This document shows positions 1-9,089 of a stretch of DNA of 64,000 nt, in pieces; position 1 is the stretch's first letter; the number at the start of each line of letters is the position of its first letter. Origin of the DNA: Streptomyces spinoverrucosus (GTDB lineage Bacteria; Actinomycetota; Actinomycetes; Streptomycetales; Streptomycetaceae); NCBI RefSeq assembly GCF_006539505.1, contig NZ_BJND01000012.1:124001-188000 (forward strand), given 5' to 3'. Under the pieces are notes generated by a model. It worked only from the letters and a program-made list of their open reading frames with translations. It was not told the origin of the DNA and made no database searches. Made by a program: the position numbers and the translations under genes.

Positions 1-74
1 AGGCCGCCGAAGCGCATGGTGACGCCGCGGGCGTCGAGGACGGCCTCACCGGTGGTGATGGTGTCGGTTGTCAT
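1..74 (-). CDS. livG: Branched-chain amino-acid ABC transporter ATP-binding protein LivG, N-terminal fragment
   Basis: Only the first 24 codons lie in the window. They start at an ATG on the minus strand and read MTTDTITTGEAVLDARGVTM, then RFGGL, which is the usual beginning of a LivG-type ATPase (the RFGG segment precedes the first beta strand of the nucleotide-binding domain). The start lies 3 bp past the livM stop, so the two are co-transcribed. The Walker motifs are outside the window. The assignment rests on the short N-terminus and on the livK-livH-livM order upstream. Confidence 0.8.
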   Translation of the reverse strand, partial: MTTDTITTGEAVLDARGVTMRFGG

Positions 75-77
75 GGG

Positions 78-1904
78 TCAGGCCCCTGCCTTGCTGAGGA
101 CTGTGGGTGCTTCCGTCTCTTCGTGGAATTCGAGCTGGCGGCGCCGGTTGGGGATGAGGCCCTCGGGGCGGAAGCGCATCAGCAGGACCAGTGCGAGACC
201 GAAGGCGAAGAGCTGGTAGTCGCCGAGGAACTGGAGCTTGGCGGGGATGAGGTAGAGCAGTGCGGCGCCGACGAGGGGTCCGCTGATGGTGCCCATGCCG
301 CCGAGGACGACCGCGGCCAGCAGGAACGCCGAGTTGGGCGGGACCACGTGGGCGAACTGGTACTGCTCGGGCGTCACCGTGTACGTCACGTGCGCCTGGA
401 CCGTACCGGCGAGGCCGGCGAGTGCGGCGCCGAGGGCGAAGGCGATGAGCTTGACGCGGAAGCCGTTGATGCCCATGGCGAGGGCGGCGGTCTCGTCCTC
501 GCGGATGGCGATCCAGGCGCGGCCGATGCGGGAGTCGCTGCTGCGCCGGAAGACGACCACGACGATCAGCGTGATGAGGAGCATCAGCAGGAAGTAGTTG
601 GCGAACCGCGCGATGGTGAAGCCGGCGATGGTGTGTTCCTCGCCGAAGTCGAAGCCCAGGATGTTGAGGTTGGGGATCGACGAGATGCCGTTGGAGCCGT
701 TGGTGATGTCCGGGCCGGAGGTGCCGTCCATGTTGAGAACGGTGATCCGGAAGATCTCACCGAAGCCGAGCGTCACGATGGCGAGGTAGTCGCCGCGCAG
801 TCGCAGGGTGGGGGCGCCGATGATGACGCCGAAGACCATGGCGACGGCGGCGCCGAGCAGCGCCGAGGCCCAGAACGGCAGTTGGATGTCGAACGGTGAG
901 GAGGGGGAGCCGGAGACCATGGCCGCGGTGTAGGCGCCGACGCCGAGGAAGGCGACGTATCCGAGGTCGAGGAGGCCGGCGAGGCCGACGACGATGTTCA
1001 GGCCGAGGGCGACGGTGGCGAAGATCAGGATGTAGACGCCGATCGTCGCGTACTGGTCGTCGGACTGGGTGAAGGGGAAGGCGGCGGCCGCGACGAACGC
1101 GCCGATCATCGTCACGTTGCGGTGCTTGGCGGTGAGCGCCGAGACCCGGCCCACGAGACCGGCCTTGGCGGCGGCGGCGAAGCCGAAGCCGGCGGTGATG
1201 AGGAAGCCGACGAAGAGTTCGTCGTACTCGGTGCCGATGCCGTAGGTGAAGACGATCAGGCCGAGGGCGAGCGCGGCGACGATGACGAGGATCTCGGCGT
1301 ACGCGGGCAGCTTGCGGGCTGGGGCCGCGGTGCCGGAGGCGAGGGAGGCCTTGAGGACGGCGAAGACGTGCCGCCGCTGGTGCAGGATCCGGTCCTTGGT
1401 GGTGTCCTCGGGGTCGACGGGCTCGTTTGCCGGCCAGTCGAACGGCAGGGCGAACGCGCCGTGTACGGCGGCGAGGGTGGCTATCGCCGCGACCCAGCCG
1501 CCCGGTTCGAGGTTGACCAGGCCGCCGAGCTGGACGCTGATCGCGATGATCGTGAACCAGGCGGTGGCGAAGGCGCCGAGCGCGGACAGCTTCAGGGCAC
1601 TGTCGGCACCGGCGGGGGTCAGCCAGCGCAGGCCCTTGATGCCATACGAGGCGAGGCCGAACAGCGCGGTGAGGGCGCCGCCGATGAGGACGAGGACCTG
1701 CAGTCCGCCCGGGTAGCCGTAGACGGTGAGGTCGCCGGGGAACTCGGCGGTCCAGGTCCAGGCGAGGAACGTCGAGACGATCGTGAGGGCGCCGCCGCCG
1801 GTGGCGAGGGCGCGGCCGAGCTGCGGGGGTATCCCGATGAGACCGGCGTGCTTGCCGGTGTCGACCTTGCGGGGGGTCTGTGGTGCGGTGGTCTGTGTGG
1901 TCAT
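78..1904 (-). CDS. livM: Branched-chain amino-acid ABC transporter permease LivM
   Basis: Inner-membrane permease of a high-affinity Leu/Ile/Val importer, 608 aa. The C-terminal half is the classical LivM fold, with the motif GLNIVVGLAGLLDLGYVAF and the cytoplasmic coupling stretch GRAWIAIREDETAALAMGIN. The N-terminal ~250 residues are an extra membrane region with several hydrophobic helices and a charged linker, as in the long actinomycete LivM proteins; the enterobacterial protein is shorter. I chose the ATG at 1904 (MTTQTTAPQTPRK) because earlier in-frame starts lie deep inside livH. The stop of livH lies 7 bp upstream of this start and livG follows 3 bp downstream, so this is a tight operon. 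Confidence 0.93.
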   Translation of the reverse strand: MTTQTTAPQTPRKVDTGKHAGLIGIPPQLGRALATGGGALTIVSTFLAWTWTAEFPGDLTVYGYPGGLQVLVLIGGALTALFGLASYGIKGLRWLTPAGADSALKLSALGAFATAWFTIIAISVQLGGLVNLEPGGWVAAIATLAAVHGAFALPFDWPANEPVDPEDTTKDRILHQRRHVFAVLKASLASGTAAPARKLPAYAEILVIVAALALGLIVFTYGIGTEYDELFVGFLITAGFGFAAAAKAGLVGRVSALTAKHRNVTMIGAFVAAAAFPFTQSDDQYATIGVYILIFATVALGLNIVVGLAGLLDLGYVAFLGVGAYTAAMVSGSPSSPFDIQLPFWASALLGAAVAMVFGVIIGAPTLRLRGDYLAIVTLGFGEIFRITVLNMDGTSGPDITNGSNGISSIPNLNILGFDFGEEHTIAGFTIARFANYFLLMLLITLIVVVVFRRSSDSRIGRAWIAIREDETAALAMGINGFRVKLIAFALGAALAGLAGTVQAHVTYTVTPEQYQFAHVVPPNSAFLLAAVVLGGMGTISGPLVGAALLYLIPAKLQFLGDYQLFAFGLALVLLMRFRPEGLIPNRRRQLEFHEETEAPTVLSKAGA

Positions 1905-1911
1905 CGGTGGA

Positions 1912-2844
1912 TCACGCCCTGTCCGCGACGCGCTCGCCGAGCAGACCCTGGGGCCTGAACAGGAGGACGAGGATGAGGAGTACGAACGCCCAGACGTTGG
2001 CCCAGGACTGGCTGCCGAACTGGTCCATGCCGGGGATGTCGGAGATGTAGGCGGTCGAGAGGGCTTCGGCGACGCCGAGGACCAGGCCGCCGAGCATGGC
2101 GCCGTAGATGTTGCCAATGCCGCCGAGGACGGCGGCGGTGAAGGCCTTGAGGCCGAGGATGAAGCCCATACGGAACTGGACCTCGCCGTACTTGAGGCCG
2201 TACGCGACGGCTCCGACGGCGGCGAAGGCGGCGCCGAGGGCGAACGCGACCACGATGATGCGGTCGGTGTTGATGCCCATGAGCTTGGCGGTGTCCGGGT
2301 CCTGCGCGGTGGCCTGCATACCGCGGCCGGTGCGGGTCTTCATCACGAAGTAGGCGAGGATCGCCATGCTGATGGGGGCCGCGACCAGCAGGAAGATGTC
2401 ACCGGTCTGGATGGTGACGCTGCCGATCTCGAAGGGGCCGCCGTCGATCTGCGGGAACGTGATGGCGGAGCGGGCGTCGGGGTACCAGGCCCACACCGCC
2501 TGCTGCAGCGCGAGGGAGAGACCGATGGCGGTGATGAGGGGCGCGAGGCGTGGGGCCGTGCGCAGGGGGCGGTAGGCGAACCGTTCCGCTCCCACGGCGA
2601 CAAGGATGGCGACGATGATGCCTCCGATCAGCATCAGCGGGAGCGCCACCCACAGGGACGTGCCGTCGGGCAGCACGTACAGATAGACGGTGAGGGCGCC
2701 GAAGCCACCCACCATGAAGATCTCGCCGTGGGCGAAGTTGATGAGCTGGACGATGCCATAGACCATCGTGTAGCCAATGGCGACCAGCCCGTACATGGAT
2801 CCCAGTAGCAGGCCGTTGACCAGCTGCTGCGGCAGTTCGTTCAC
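1912..2844 (-). CDS. livH: Branched-chain amino-acid ABC transporter permease LivH
   Basis: Second membrane permease of the Liv importer, 310 aa, GTG start. The N-terminus (NGLLLGSMYGLVAIGYTMVY, then GIVQLINFAHGEIFM) is diagnostic of LivH, and the INFAHGE segment is nearly invariant in the family. About eight hydrophobic helices follow, and the coupling motif (GRGMQATAQDPDTAKLMGIN) lies near the middle. The length is normal. It is separated from livK by 112 bp and nearly touches livM, so it is probably transcribed from the livK promoter. Confidence 0.95.
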   Translation of the reverse strand: MNELPQQLVNGLLLGSMYGLVAIGYTMVYGIVQLINFAHGEIFMVGGFGALTVYLYVLPDGTSLWVALPLMLIGGIIVAILVAVGAERFAYRPLRTAPRLAPLITAIGLSLALQQAVWAWYPDARSAITFPQIDGGPFEIGSVTIQTGDIFLLVAAPISMAILAYFVMKTRTGRGMQATAQDPDTAKLMGINTDRIIVVAFALGAAFAAVGAVAYGLKYGEVQFRMGFILGLKAFTAAVLGGIGNIYGAMLGGLVLGVAEALSTAYISDIPGMDQFGSQSWANVWAFVLLILVLLFRPQGLLGERVADRA

Positions 2845-2956
2845 CGCATGTCCTCCGAGACGTTCGGATGATTCGACGACAGGGGCCGGATGCGAGTCCG
2901 CGCGGGGCGCCAGTGGTGCAGCGCCCCGCGCGGCTCATGGAGTGGTGCGGGTGGGG

Positions 2957-4186
2957 TCAGCCCTCGTAGGTGCCGGACTTGGCGGGCTTCCAGGCACCGT
3001 TCTCGACGGAGTAGACGGTGAGCTGCTTGTTGGTCGCGTCACCGAACTCGTCGAAGGAGACCTTGCCGGTCACACCGTCGAAGGAGACACCCTGCATGGC
3101 CTCGGTGACCTTGGCGCGGGCGTCCTCGGGCAGTTCGCCGTTGTTGTCGTCGACGACCTTCTTGACGGCCTCGATGATCGCCCAGGCCGAGTCGTAGGAG
3201 TAGCCGCCGTAGGCCTCGTAGGCCTCCTTGTAGCCCTCGGCCTTGTAGTTGGCGACGAACTCCTTGGCGGAGGGGAGTTCCTCCACCGGGGCGCCGACGG
3301 AGGTGGCGAGGTCGCCGGTGGCGGTGGCGCCGGCCAGCTTGATGAAGTCGGCGCTGTAGATGCCGTCACCGCCGACCAGCGGGATGTTGGCACCGGCGGC
3401 CTTGATCTGCTTGCTGAGCGGGCCGGCCTGCGGGTACTCGCCGCCGTAGTAGACGACGTCGGCGCCGGAGCTCTTGACCTTGGTGGCGACCGCGGAGAAG
3501 TCCTTGGTCTCGGGGTCGATGTGCTCGGTGCCGACGACCTGACCGCCGAGCTTCTTGAACTCCGCGGAGAAGGTGGCGGCGAGGCCCGCGCCGTAGGTCT
3601 TCTTGTCGTCGATGACGAAGACCTTCTTCTTCTTGGCGTCGTTGTAGACGTACTGCGCGGCGAACGGGCCCTGGATGGCGTCCGTGGTCGCGGTGCGGAA
3701 GTACGACTTGTACGGCCGCTCCTTCTTGGTCTGCCAGTCCGGGCCCTGGGTCAGGGCCGGGTTGGTGTTGGCCGGCGAGACCTCGACGAGGTTCGCGTCG
3801 TCGAAGACCTTCTGCATCGACTCGGCGATGTTGGAGTTCAGCGGGCCGACGACGCCGAGGACGTCCTTGTTGGCGACGAGCTTGGTGGCGTTCTGCTGGC
3901 CGGAGGACGGCTGCGCCTGGTCGTCAAGGGCTTCGATCTTGAAGGTGACGCCCTCGACGAACTTCTCCTTGTTGGCCGTCTTGACGGCCAGGTCCACCGA
4001 GTTCTTGATGCCCAGGCCCAGTGCGGACAGGTCGCCGGTCAGCGGGGCGTCGACGCCGATGACGACGGTGGTGCCACCACCACTGGAGTCCGAGCCACCG
4101 TCCCCGTCGCGCGAACCGCAGGCGGTGAGAGTGAGCGCTCCCGCCGCCAGCGCGGCGGTTATGGCGATGAGCGAACGTTGACGCAC
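2957..4186 (-). CDS. livK: Branched-chain amino-acid ABC transporter substrate-binding lipoprotein LivK
   Basis: Extracytoplasmic binding protein for branched-chain amino acids, 409 aa. The GTG at 4186 was chosen: it is preceded by a good ribosome-binding site (GGGAAAGGAC, about 4 nt upstream) and gives a proper lipoprotein signal peptide, VRQRSLIAITAALAAGALTL followed by the lipobox TAC. An ATG 25 codons upstream would put charged residues in front of the signal peptide. The mature part has the type I periplasmic-binding fold (VVIGVDAPLTGDLSALG at the start, then VVGPLNSNIAESMQKVFDD). First gene of the livKHMG operon. Confidence 0.94.
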   Translation of the reverse strand: MRQRSLIAITAALAAGALTLTACGSRDGDGGSDSSGGGTTVVIGVDAPLTGDLSALGLGIKNSVDLAVKTANKEKFVEGVTFKIEALDDQAQPSSGQQNATKLVANKDVLGVVGPLNSNIAESMQKVFDDANLVEVSPANTNPALTQGPDWQTKKERPYKSYFRTATTDAIQGPFAAQYVYNDAKKKKVFVIDDKKTYGAGLAATFSAEFKKLGGQVVGTEHIDPETKDFSAVATKVKSSGADVVYYGGEYPQAGPLSKQIKAAGANIPLVGGDGIYSADFIKLAGATATGDLATSVGAPVEELPSAKEFVANYKAEGYKEAYEAYGGYSYDSAWAIIEAVKKVVDDNNGELPEDARAKVTEAMQGVSFDGVTGKVSFDEFGDATNKQLTVYSVENGAWKPAKSGTYEG

Positions 4187-4429
4187 GATCAGTCCTTTCC
4201 CTGGCGCGGCTCTTCCCGGTGGAAGACGCCGAGTCGAGCGCTGGGGCCGAAGAGCGCCCATTGACGTCGAATCCGACGGCGCGGTGACTGGCCGTGACTC
4301 TAAGCGTGTGCAGGGAACGTGGAGGAGAGTCTGACGAAGGCTGTGACGCTCTTGTTATGACACGACGTAATGCAGAGCGGTACTGAGCGGGTGGAAGCGC
4401 GGAATTCCGGCCGATTCGCGCAGTCCGCA

Positions 4430-5089
4430 TTATGAGACTCGCAGGCCTCCCAGCCCCTTATCAGGAGTGTTATCGGGTTTTGGTGATGGCAAGAACTCGT
4501 TGCTGCAGGCTACTTGGAGGGCGTCCGAGAGGTCCTGGGCATAGCGCTCACCCAGGATGAAACTGTGTGCTTCTATTGCGCGCGTATTACGCAGCGTTAC
4601 ATCCAGGAAAGGGAGTCCGGCGTTCCGCGGCACTTTTCCGCAATCGGTGACCTTCATGGTGATCTCGATCTTGTGGGGGATTCCGGTCCGGGTGCGGAAA
4701 GGCGGGTGGGGATTCGCCGTCAAGGACAGACCTTCGTACGGCTGACTGATCCGGGTCACCGTGACCTGTGGACCGGAGTGCGCGGTCACCGCCACCGTGA
4801 AGCGGAAGCCGGTGGGCGTGGCCTCGGCGCCGAGGGGGCCGAGGTAGGTGACGCGGACCGTCTGGGAAGGCGGTGGCGGAGCCGGTGGGGGAGGTGCTTC
4901 GGGGCGGGTGACGTAGAGGTAGGCGCCGACGGCGGCGAGGGCGGTGGCCGAGGTGGTTGCGAGGACGGCTCGGCGGTGGCGGGTGCGGAACCGTGCGGCG
5001 CGTTCGCGCGGGGGTCGGGCGGCGGGCGGGGGTGCCCAAGCGTGCGTGCCCTCGCCCGGCTCGATGGGACCGACGCCGCTCAACTCCAC
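4430..5089 (-). CDS. Single-pass membrane protein of unknown function
   Basis: Unrecognised 219-aa protein. Residues 1-35 are basic and proline-rich (RERAARFRTRHRRAV), followed by one hydrophobic segment (LATTSATALAAVGAYLYV, about 36-55), a proline-rich linker and an extracytoplasmic beta-rich domain with two cysteines (TDCGKV and ALQVACSNEF) that could form a disulfide. The GTG start at 5089 has GGAGGG just upstream and overlaps the stop of the preceding lipoprotein gene by 10 bp, so the two are translationally coupled. The topology is probably a type II membrane protein. No enzymatic motif is visible. Confidence 0.75.
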   Translation of the reverse strand: MELSGVGPIEPGEGTHAWAPPPAARPPRERAARFRTRHRRAVLATTSATALAAVGAYLYVTRPEAPPPPAPPPPSQTVRVTYLGPLGAEATPTGFRFTVAVTAHSGPQVTVTRISQPYEGLSLTANPHPPFRTRTGIPHKIEITMKVTDCGKVPRNAGLPFLDVTLRNTRAIEAHSFILGERYAQDLSDALQVACSNEFLPSPKPDNTPDKGLGGLRVS

Positions 5090-5487
5090 GGCCCTCCGGT
5101 GGGCCCGCCGTCGCGGTACCGCTCCGTGCAGCGCTCGCGGGCCTGGCGGTCGATCAACTGCTCAGCCGCCGCCCGGCCTTGACGCTTCTGCTCGGCGCGG
5201 GCGGCGTCGACGACGGCCCGGAGGATCTCGTACTGGCCGTTGGACAGGCCCATCGACTGGTAGTCGCCGTAGGTGTCGCCGTCGAGGACCTGCCGGGACC
5301 AGTACGTGATGATCCGGGCGCACAGTTCGGCGGGCGGGGTGGTGCGCGGGGAGGGCGACGCTGAGGCCGGGCTGGGCCCCTTTCCCGAGGCTTCTCCGGC
5401 GGCTGAGCCGGCGCATCCGGTGAGGAGGGCGCCGGTCAGCAGTACCAGCCCGAGGGCTGCCGATCGGGTGGGTCCTCCCGTTGCCAT
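5080..5487 (-). CDS. Small lipoprotein, function unknown
   Basis: A 135-aa protein with a lipoprotein signal peptide: basic-polar start, hydrophobic core (AALGLVLLTGALL) and lipobox TGC at about residue 25, followed by a Ser/Pro/Ala-rich tether. The rest is a small helical domain with two cysteines (LCARIITYW and ERCTERY). The ATG at 5487 is the only sensible start. It overlaps the next gene (4430-5089) by 10 bp, so the pair probably acts together at the outer face of the membrane. I do not recognise the family by name. Confidence 0.75.
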   Translation of the reverse strand: MATGGPTRSAALGLVLLTGALLTGCAGSAAGEASGKGPSPASASPSPRTTPPAELCARIITYWSRQVLDGDTYGDYQSMGLSNGQYEILRAVVDAARAEQKRQGRAAAEQLIDRQARERCTERYRDGGPTGGPWS

Positions 5488-5544
5488 GTGCCGACGCTAC
5501 GGCGTGGGGTGTTTTCTCGGCAATGGCAAGGGAGTTGGGCCGGA

Positions 5545-6033
5545 TCAGCCCGCCGTGCGTATCTGGTCCGCGTCCCCCGGGTTCACGTCCCGCAGCAGGC
5601 AGGTCAGACGGGCGGTGCACACGCGGCGGCCGTGCTCGTCGCTGATCACGATCTCGTACGTCGCCGTGGAGCGTCCCCGGTGCACGGGCGTGGCCACGCC
5701 GGTCACCAGGCCGGAGCGGACGCCCCGGTGATGGGTGCAGTTCAGGTCGACGCCCACGGCGATCTTGGAGCTGCCGCCGTGCAGCATGGAGCCGACCGAG
5801 CCGAGGGTCTCGGCGAGCACGGCGGACGCGCCGCCGTGCAGCAGGCCGTACGGCTGGGTGTTGCCCTCGACCGGCATCGTGCCGACGACGCGGTCCGCCG
5901 AGGCCTCCACGATCTGCACGCCCATGCGGGTGCCCAGGTGCCCGGCGGAGAACAGGGCGGGCAGGTCGACGCCGAGCGCCGCGTACTCGTCGATGACCTC
6001 TTGCGGGAACTTCACCTGCTGCTGCTCGCCCAT
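5545..6033 (-). CDS. Hotdog-fold (PaaI-type) thioesterase
   Basis: About 162 aa with a PaaI-like acyl-CoA thioesterase fold. The signature NTQPYGLLHGGASAVLAETL carries the HGG turn and the catalytic-position Glu of this family, and GVDLNCTHHRGVRSG forms the central strands. Cytoplasmic; the substrate cannot be told from sequence. I prefer the ATG at 6033 (MGEQQQVKFP), which has GGAG 9 nt upstream. An ATG at 6087 would add 18 acidic residues but has no ribosome-binding site. It lies 70 bp downstream of the molybdopterin oxidoreductase on the same strand and may be co-transcribed with it. Confidence 0.85.
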   Translation of the reverse strand: MGEQQQVKFPQEVIDEYAALGVDLPALFSAGHLGTRMGVQIVEASADRVVGTMPVEGNTQPYGLLHGGASAVLAETLGSVGSMLHGGSSKIAVGVDLNCTHHRGVRSGLVTGVATPVHRGRSTATYEIVISDEHGRRVCTARLTCLLRDVNPGDADQIRTAG

Positions 6034-6103
6034 GGGGACCGGCTCCGTTTCGTCGTCTTCGTCGTCGGACGCATCTTTCGGACGCATCGTGCTGAGCAAA
6101 CGC

Positions 6104-8383
6104 TCAGTCGGTCGCCGATTGTTCCAGACGGACGACGACGGACTTGCTGGCCGGGGTGTTGCTGACGTCGGCGGTGGCGTCCAGCGGGACCAGGACGTTG
6201 GTCTCGGGGTAGTAGGCGGCGGCGCAGCCCCGCGCGGTCGGGTAGTGCACGACCCGGAAGCCGGGCGCCCGCCGCTCCACGCCGTCCGTCCACTCGCTGA
6301 CCAGATCGACGTACGACCCGTCGGCGACCTTGAGCTCGCGGGCGTCCTCGGGGTTCACCAGGACGATCCGGCGGCCGTTCCTGATGCCCCGGTAGCGGTC
6401 GTCGAGGCCGTAGATCGTGGTGTTGTACTGGTCGTGCGAGCGCAGCGTCTGCAGCAGCAGCCGGCCCTCGGGCAGCCGCGGGTACTCGACGGGCGCGGCG
6501 GTGAAGTTGGCCTTGCCGGTGGCCGTCGGGAAGCGGCGCTCGTCGCGCGGGGCATGCGGGAGGGCGAAGCCGCCAGGGTGGGCCACGCGCGCGTTGAAGT
6601 CCTCGAAACCGGGGATCACGCGCGCGATGCGGTCGCGGATCGTGGCGTAGTCCTTCTCGAACTCCTCCCACGGCACCCGGCTGTCCTCGCCCAGCACGCG
6701 GCGTGCCAGACGGCAGACGATCGCCGGCTCGGACAGCAGGTGCGCGCTCGCGGGCTCCAGGCGGCCGCGGGAGGCGTGCACCATGCCCATGGAGTCCTCG
6801 ACGGTCACGAACTGCTCGCCGCTGCCCTGCAGATCGCGCTCGGTGCGGCCCAAGGTGGGCAGGATCAGCGCCCGCGCGCCCGTGATGACGTGGCTGCGGT
6901 TGAGCTTCGTCGACACATGCACCGTGAGGCGGGCCCGCCGCATCGCCGCCTCGGTGACCTCGGTGTCGGGAGAGGCGGAGACGAAGTTGCCGCCCATGGC
7001 GAAGAAGACCTTCGCCTCGCCGTCGCGCAGGGCGCGGATGGCGCGTACGACGTCGTAGCCGTGCTCGCGCGGGGGAGCGAAACCGAACTCGCGCTCCAGG
7101 GCGTCCAGGAAGGCGGGCGCCGGGCGCTCGAAAATGCCCATGGTGCGGTCGCCCTGCACGTTCGAGTGACCTCGCACCGGGCACACACCCGCGCCGGGGC
7201 GACCGATGTTGCCGCGCAGCAGGAGGAAGTTGACCACCTCGCGGATCGTGGGGACCGCGTGCTTGTGCTGGGTGAGGCCCATGGCCCAGCAGACGATGGT
7301 GCGCTGCGAAGCGAGGATCATGCCCATGGCTTCTTCGATCTGGCGTCGTTCGAGGCCGGTCGCGGTGAGCGTCTCGTCCCAGTCGGCGGCGCGGGCGGCC
7401 GCGGCGAACTCCTCGTAGCCGTGCGTGTGGTCGCGGACGAACTCCTCGTCGACGGCGCCCTCGGTCTCGACGATCAGCTTGTTGAGGAGGCGGAACAGGG
7501 ACTGGTCGCCGCCGATGCGGATCTGCAGGAACAGGTCCGTGAGCGAGGACCCGGTGGTCAGGCCCTTGGGCGTCTGCGGGTTCTTGAACCGCTCCAGGCC
7601 GGCCTCGGGCAGCGGATTGACGCTGATGATCCGCGCGCCGTTCGCCTTGGCCTTCTCCAGGGCGGAGAGCATGCGGGGGTGGTTGGTGCCGGGGTTCTGG
7701 CCGGCGACGATGATCAGGTCGGCCTTGTAGAGGTCCTCCAGCAGGACGCTGCCCTTGCCGATGCCGATGGTCTCCGAGAGGGCGGAGCCGGACGACTCGT
7801 GGCACATGTTCGAGCAGTCGGGCAGGTTGTTCGTGCCGAGCTCGCGCGCGAAGAGCTGGTAGAGGAACGCGGCTTCGTTGCTCGTCCGTCCCGAGGTGTA
7901 GAAGACGGCCTCGTCGGGGGAGTCGAGGGCGGTGATCTCCTCGGCGATGATGTCGAAGGCGCGCTCCCAGGTGACCGGCTCGTAGTGGTCTGCCCCTTCG
8001 GGGAGATACATGGGGTGCGTGAGCCGGCCCTGCTGGCCGAGCCAGTAGCCGCTGCGGCGGGCGAGGTCCGCCACCGGGTGCGCGGCGAAGAACTCCGGGG
8101 TGACCCGGCGCAGGGTGGCCTCCTCGGCGACCGCCTTCGCGCCGTTCTCACAGAACTCCGCCGTGTGCCGGTGGTCCGGCTCCGGCCACGCGCAGCCGGG
8201 GCAGTCGAAGCCGTCCTTCTGGTTGACGCTGAGGAGGGTGAGCGCGGTGCGCTTGATGCCCATCTGCTGCTGGGCGATGCGCAGGGTGTGCCCGATGGCG
8301 GGCAGCCCGGCCGCCGCGTGTTGCGGCTCGGCGACTTGCGGCGCGTCCTGAACCGGGTCGGCCTTGGGCGGCTTCGTTGCCAT
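6104..8383 (-). CDS. FdhF/YdeP-family molybdopterin oxidoreductase, alpha subunit
   Basis: A 759-aa molybdenum-cofactor oxidoreductase of the FdhF/YdeP group. The N-terminal part contains CPGCAWPEPDHR; the first ~150 residues lack the four-cysteine Fe4S4 pattern of true formate dehydrogenases. The cofactor-binding core follows (FYTSGRTSNEAAFLYQLFA, then NLPDCSNMCHESSG, then GQNPGTNHPRMLSALEKA), and the C-terminal molydopterin dinucleotide-binding domain carries LRSHDQYNTTIYGLDDRYRG. The start at 8383 has GGAGAG upstream. In E. coli YdeP is linked to acid resistance, but the substrate here is unknown. No beta subunit or FdhD lies nearby. Confidence 0.88.
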   Translation of the reverse strand: MATKPPKADPVQDAPQVAEPQHAAAGLPAIGHTLRIAQQQMGIKRTALTLLSVNQKDGFDCPGCAWPEPDHRHTAEFCENGAKAVAEEATLRRVTPEFFAAHPVADLARRSGYWLGQQGRLTHPMYLPEGADHYEPVTWERAFDIIAEEITALDSPDEAVFYTSGRTSNEAAFLYQLFARELGTNNLPDCSNMCHESSGSALSETIGIGKGSVLLEDLYKADLIIVAGQNPGTNHPRMLSALEKAKANGARIISVNPLPEAGLERFKNPQTPKGLTTGSSLTDLFLQIRIGGDQSLFRLLNKLIVETEGAVDEEFVRDHTHGYEEFAAAARAADWDETLTATGLERRQIEEAMGMILASQRTIVCWAMGLTQHKHAVPTIREVVNFLLLRGNIGRPGAGVCPVRGHSNVQGDRTMGIFERPAPAFLDALEREFGFAPPREHGYDVVRAIRALRDGEAKVFFAMGGNFVSASPDTEVTEAAMRRARLTVHVSTKLNRSHVITGARALILPTLGRTERDLQGSGEQFVTVEDSMGMVHASRGRLEPASAHLLSEPAIVCRLARRVLGEDSRVPWEEFEKDYATIRDRIARVIPGFEDFNARVAHPGGFALPHAPRDERRFPTATGKANFTAAPVEYPRLPEGRLLLQTLRSHDQYNTTIYGLDDRYRGIRNGRRIVLVNPEDARELKVADGSYVDLVSEWTDGVERRAPGFRVVHYPTARGCAAAYYPETNVLVPLDATADVSNTPASKSVVVRLEQSATD

Positions 8384-9089
8384 CGCGCGCTCTCCTTCGC
8401 CTGCACGTGTGAGCTATGTCTCCGATCCTCGCACGCGGCAGTGACAACGGGGGTGGCCGGGCTGGACGGAGGGGGCCAGCAATGCTTGCTCGACCGTTGG
8501 GCGCGGGAACGGTCGCGGTGCGGGGTGGGGTGCGGCGGTTGTGTGTGACGGAGGTCGGGGTGGGGTGCGGCGGTTGTGTGTGAGGGAGGTCGGGGTGGGG
8601 TGCGGCGGTTGGTGACGGAGGTCGGGGTGGGGTGCGGCGGTTGGTGACGGAGGCGGGGGTGGGTCCGGCAGTTGTGTCTGGGAGGCCGAGTGGGGTTGAG
8701 CGGATGTGCCCGACGGGGCCCGGGGTGGGGTTGAGCGGAAGTGCCCGACGGGGCCCGGGGTGGGGTTGAGCGGAAGTGCCCGACGGGGCCCGGGGTGGAG
8801 CTGAGCGGAAGTGCCCGACGGAGCCCGGGCCCGACGGAGCCCGGGGTGGAGCCCGGCAGTTACGCCTGACGGAGTCCGGGACGAGCCCAGCGGTTACGCT
8901 TCACGGAGCCCGGGGCTGGAGCCAGGCGGTTGTATGCGGCGGAGCCTGAGGGGGCCAGGCGGTTGTGCCCGACGGAGCCCGAGGGGAGCCGGGCTGCGCC
9001 CGACGGCCGACGCTCCCGACCCCCGTCGCTCCGGGTGCGCACCGGGCGGCCGGGGCCGACTGTCAGTGGGGCGTGGCAGGATCGGGGGC
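8384..9089. repeat. Gene-free stretch filled by a degenerate ~32-35 bp GC-rich minisatellite upstream of polA
   Basis: From about 8520 to 9010 the DNA is a tandem array. Four well-preserved units start at 8521, 8556, 8591 and 8623 (35, 35, 32 and 32 bp; core CGGGGTGGGGTGCGGCGGTT). Further units with core GCCCGACGGGGCCCGGGG occur at about 8708, 8743 and 8778, exactly 35 bp apart, and increasingly diverged copies continue to about 9010. The array keeps a long open frame in phase with polA, which would give a repetitive N-terminal extension. That extension is not DNA-polymerase-like, and I treat it as non-coding. The promoter of polA must lie in or downstream of the array. Confidence 0.85.

Noticed and set aside
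8811..9089. 93-residue N-terminal extension of PolA
   Set aside because: It is encoded by the tandem repeat, has no family similarity, and the GTG at 9090 gives the normal polymerase N-terminus.
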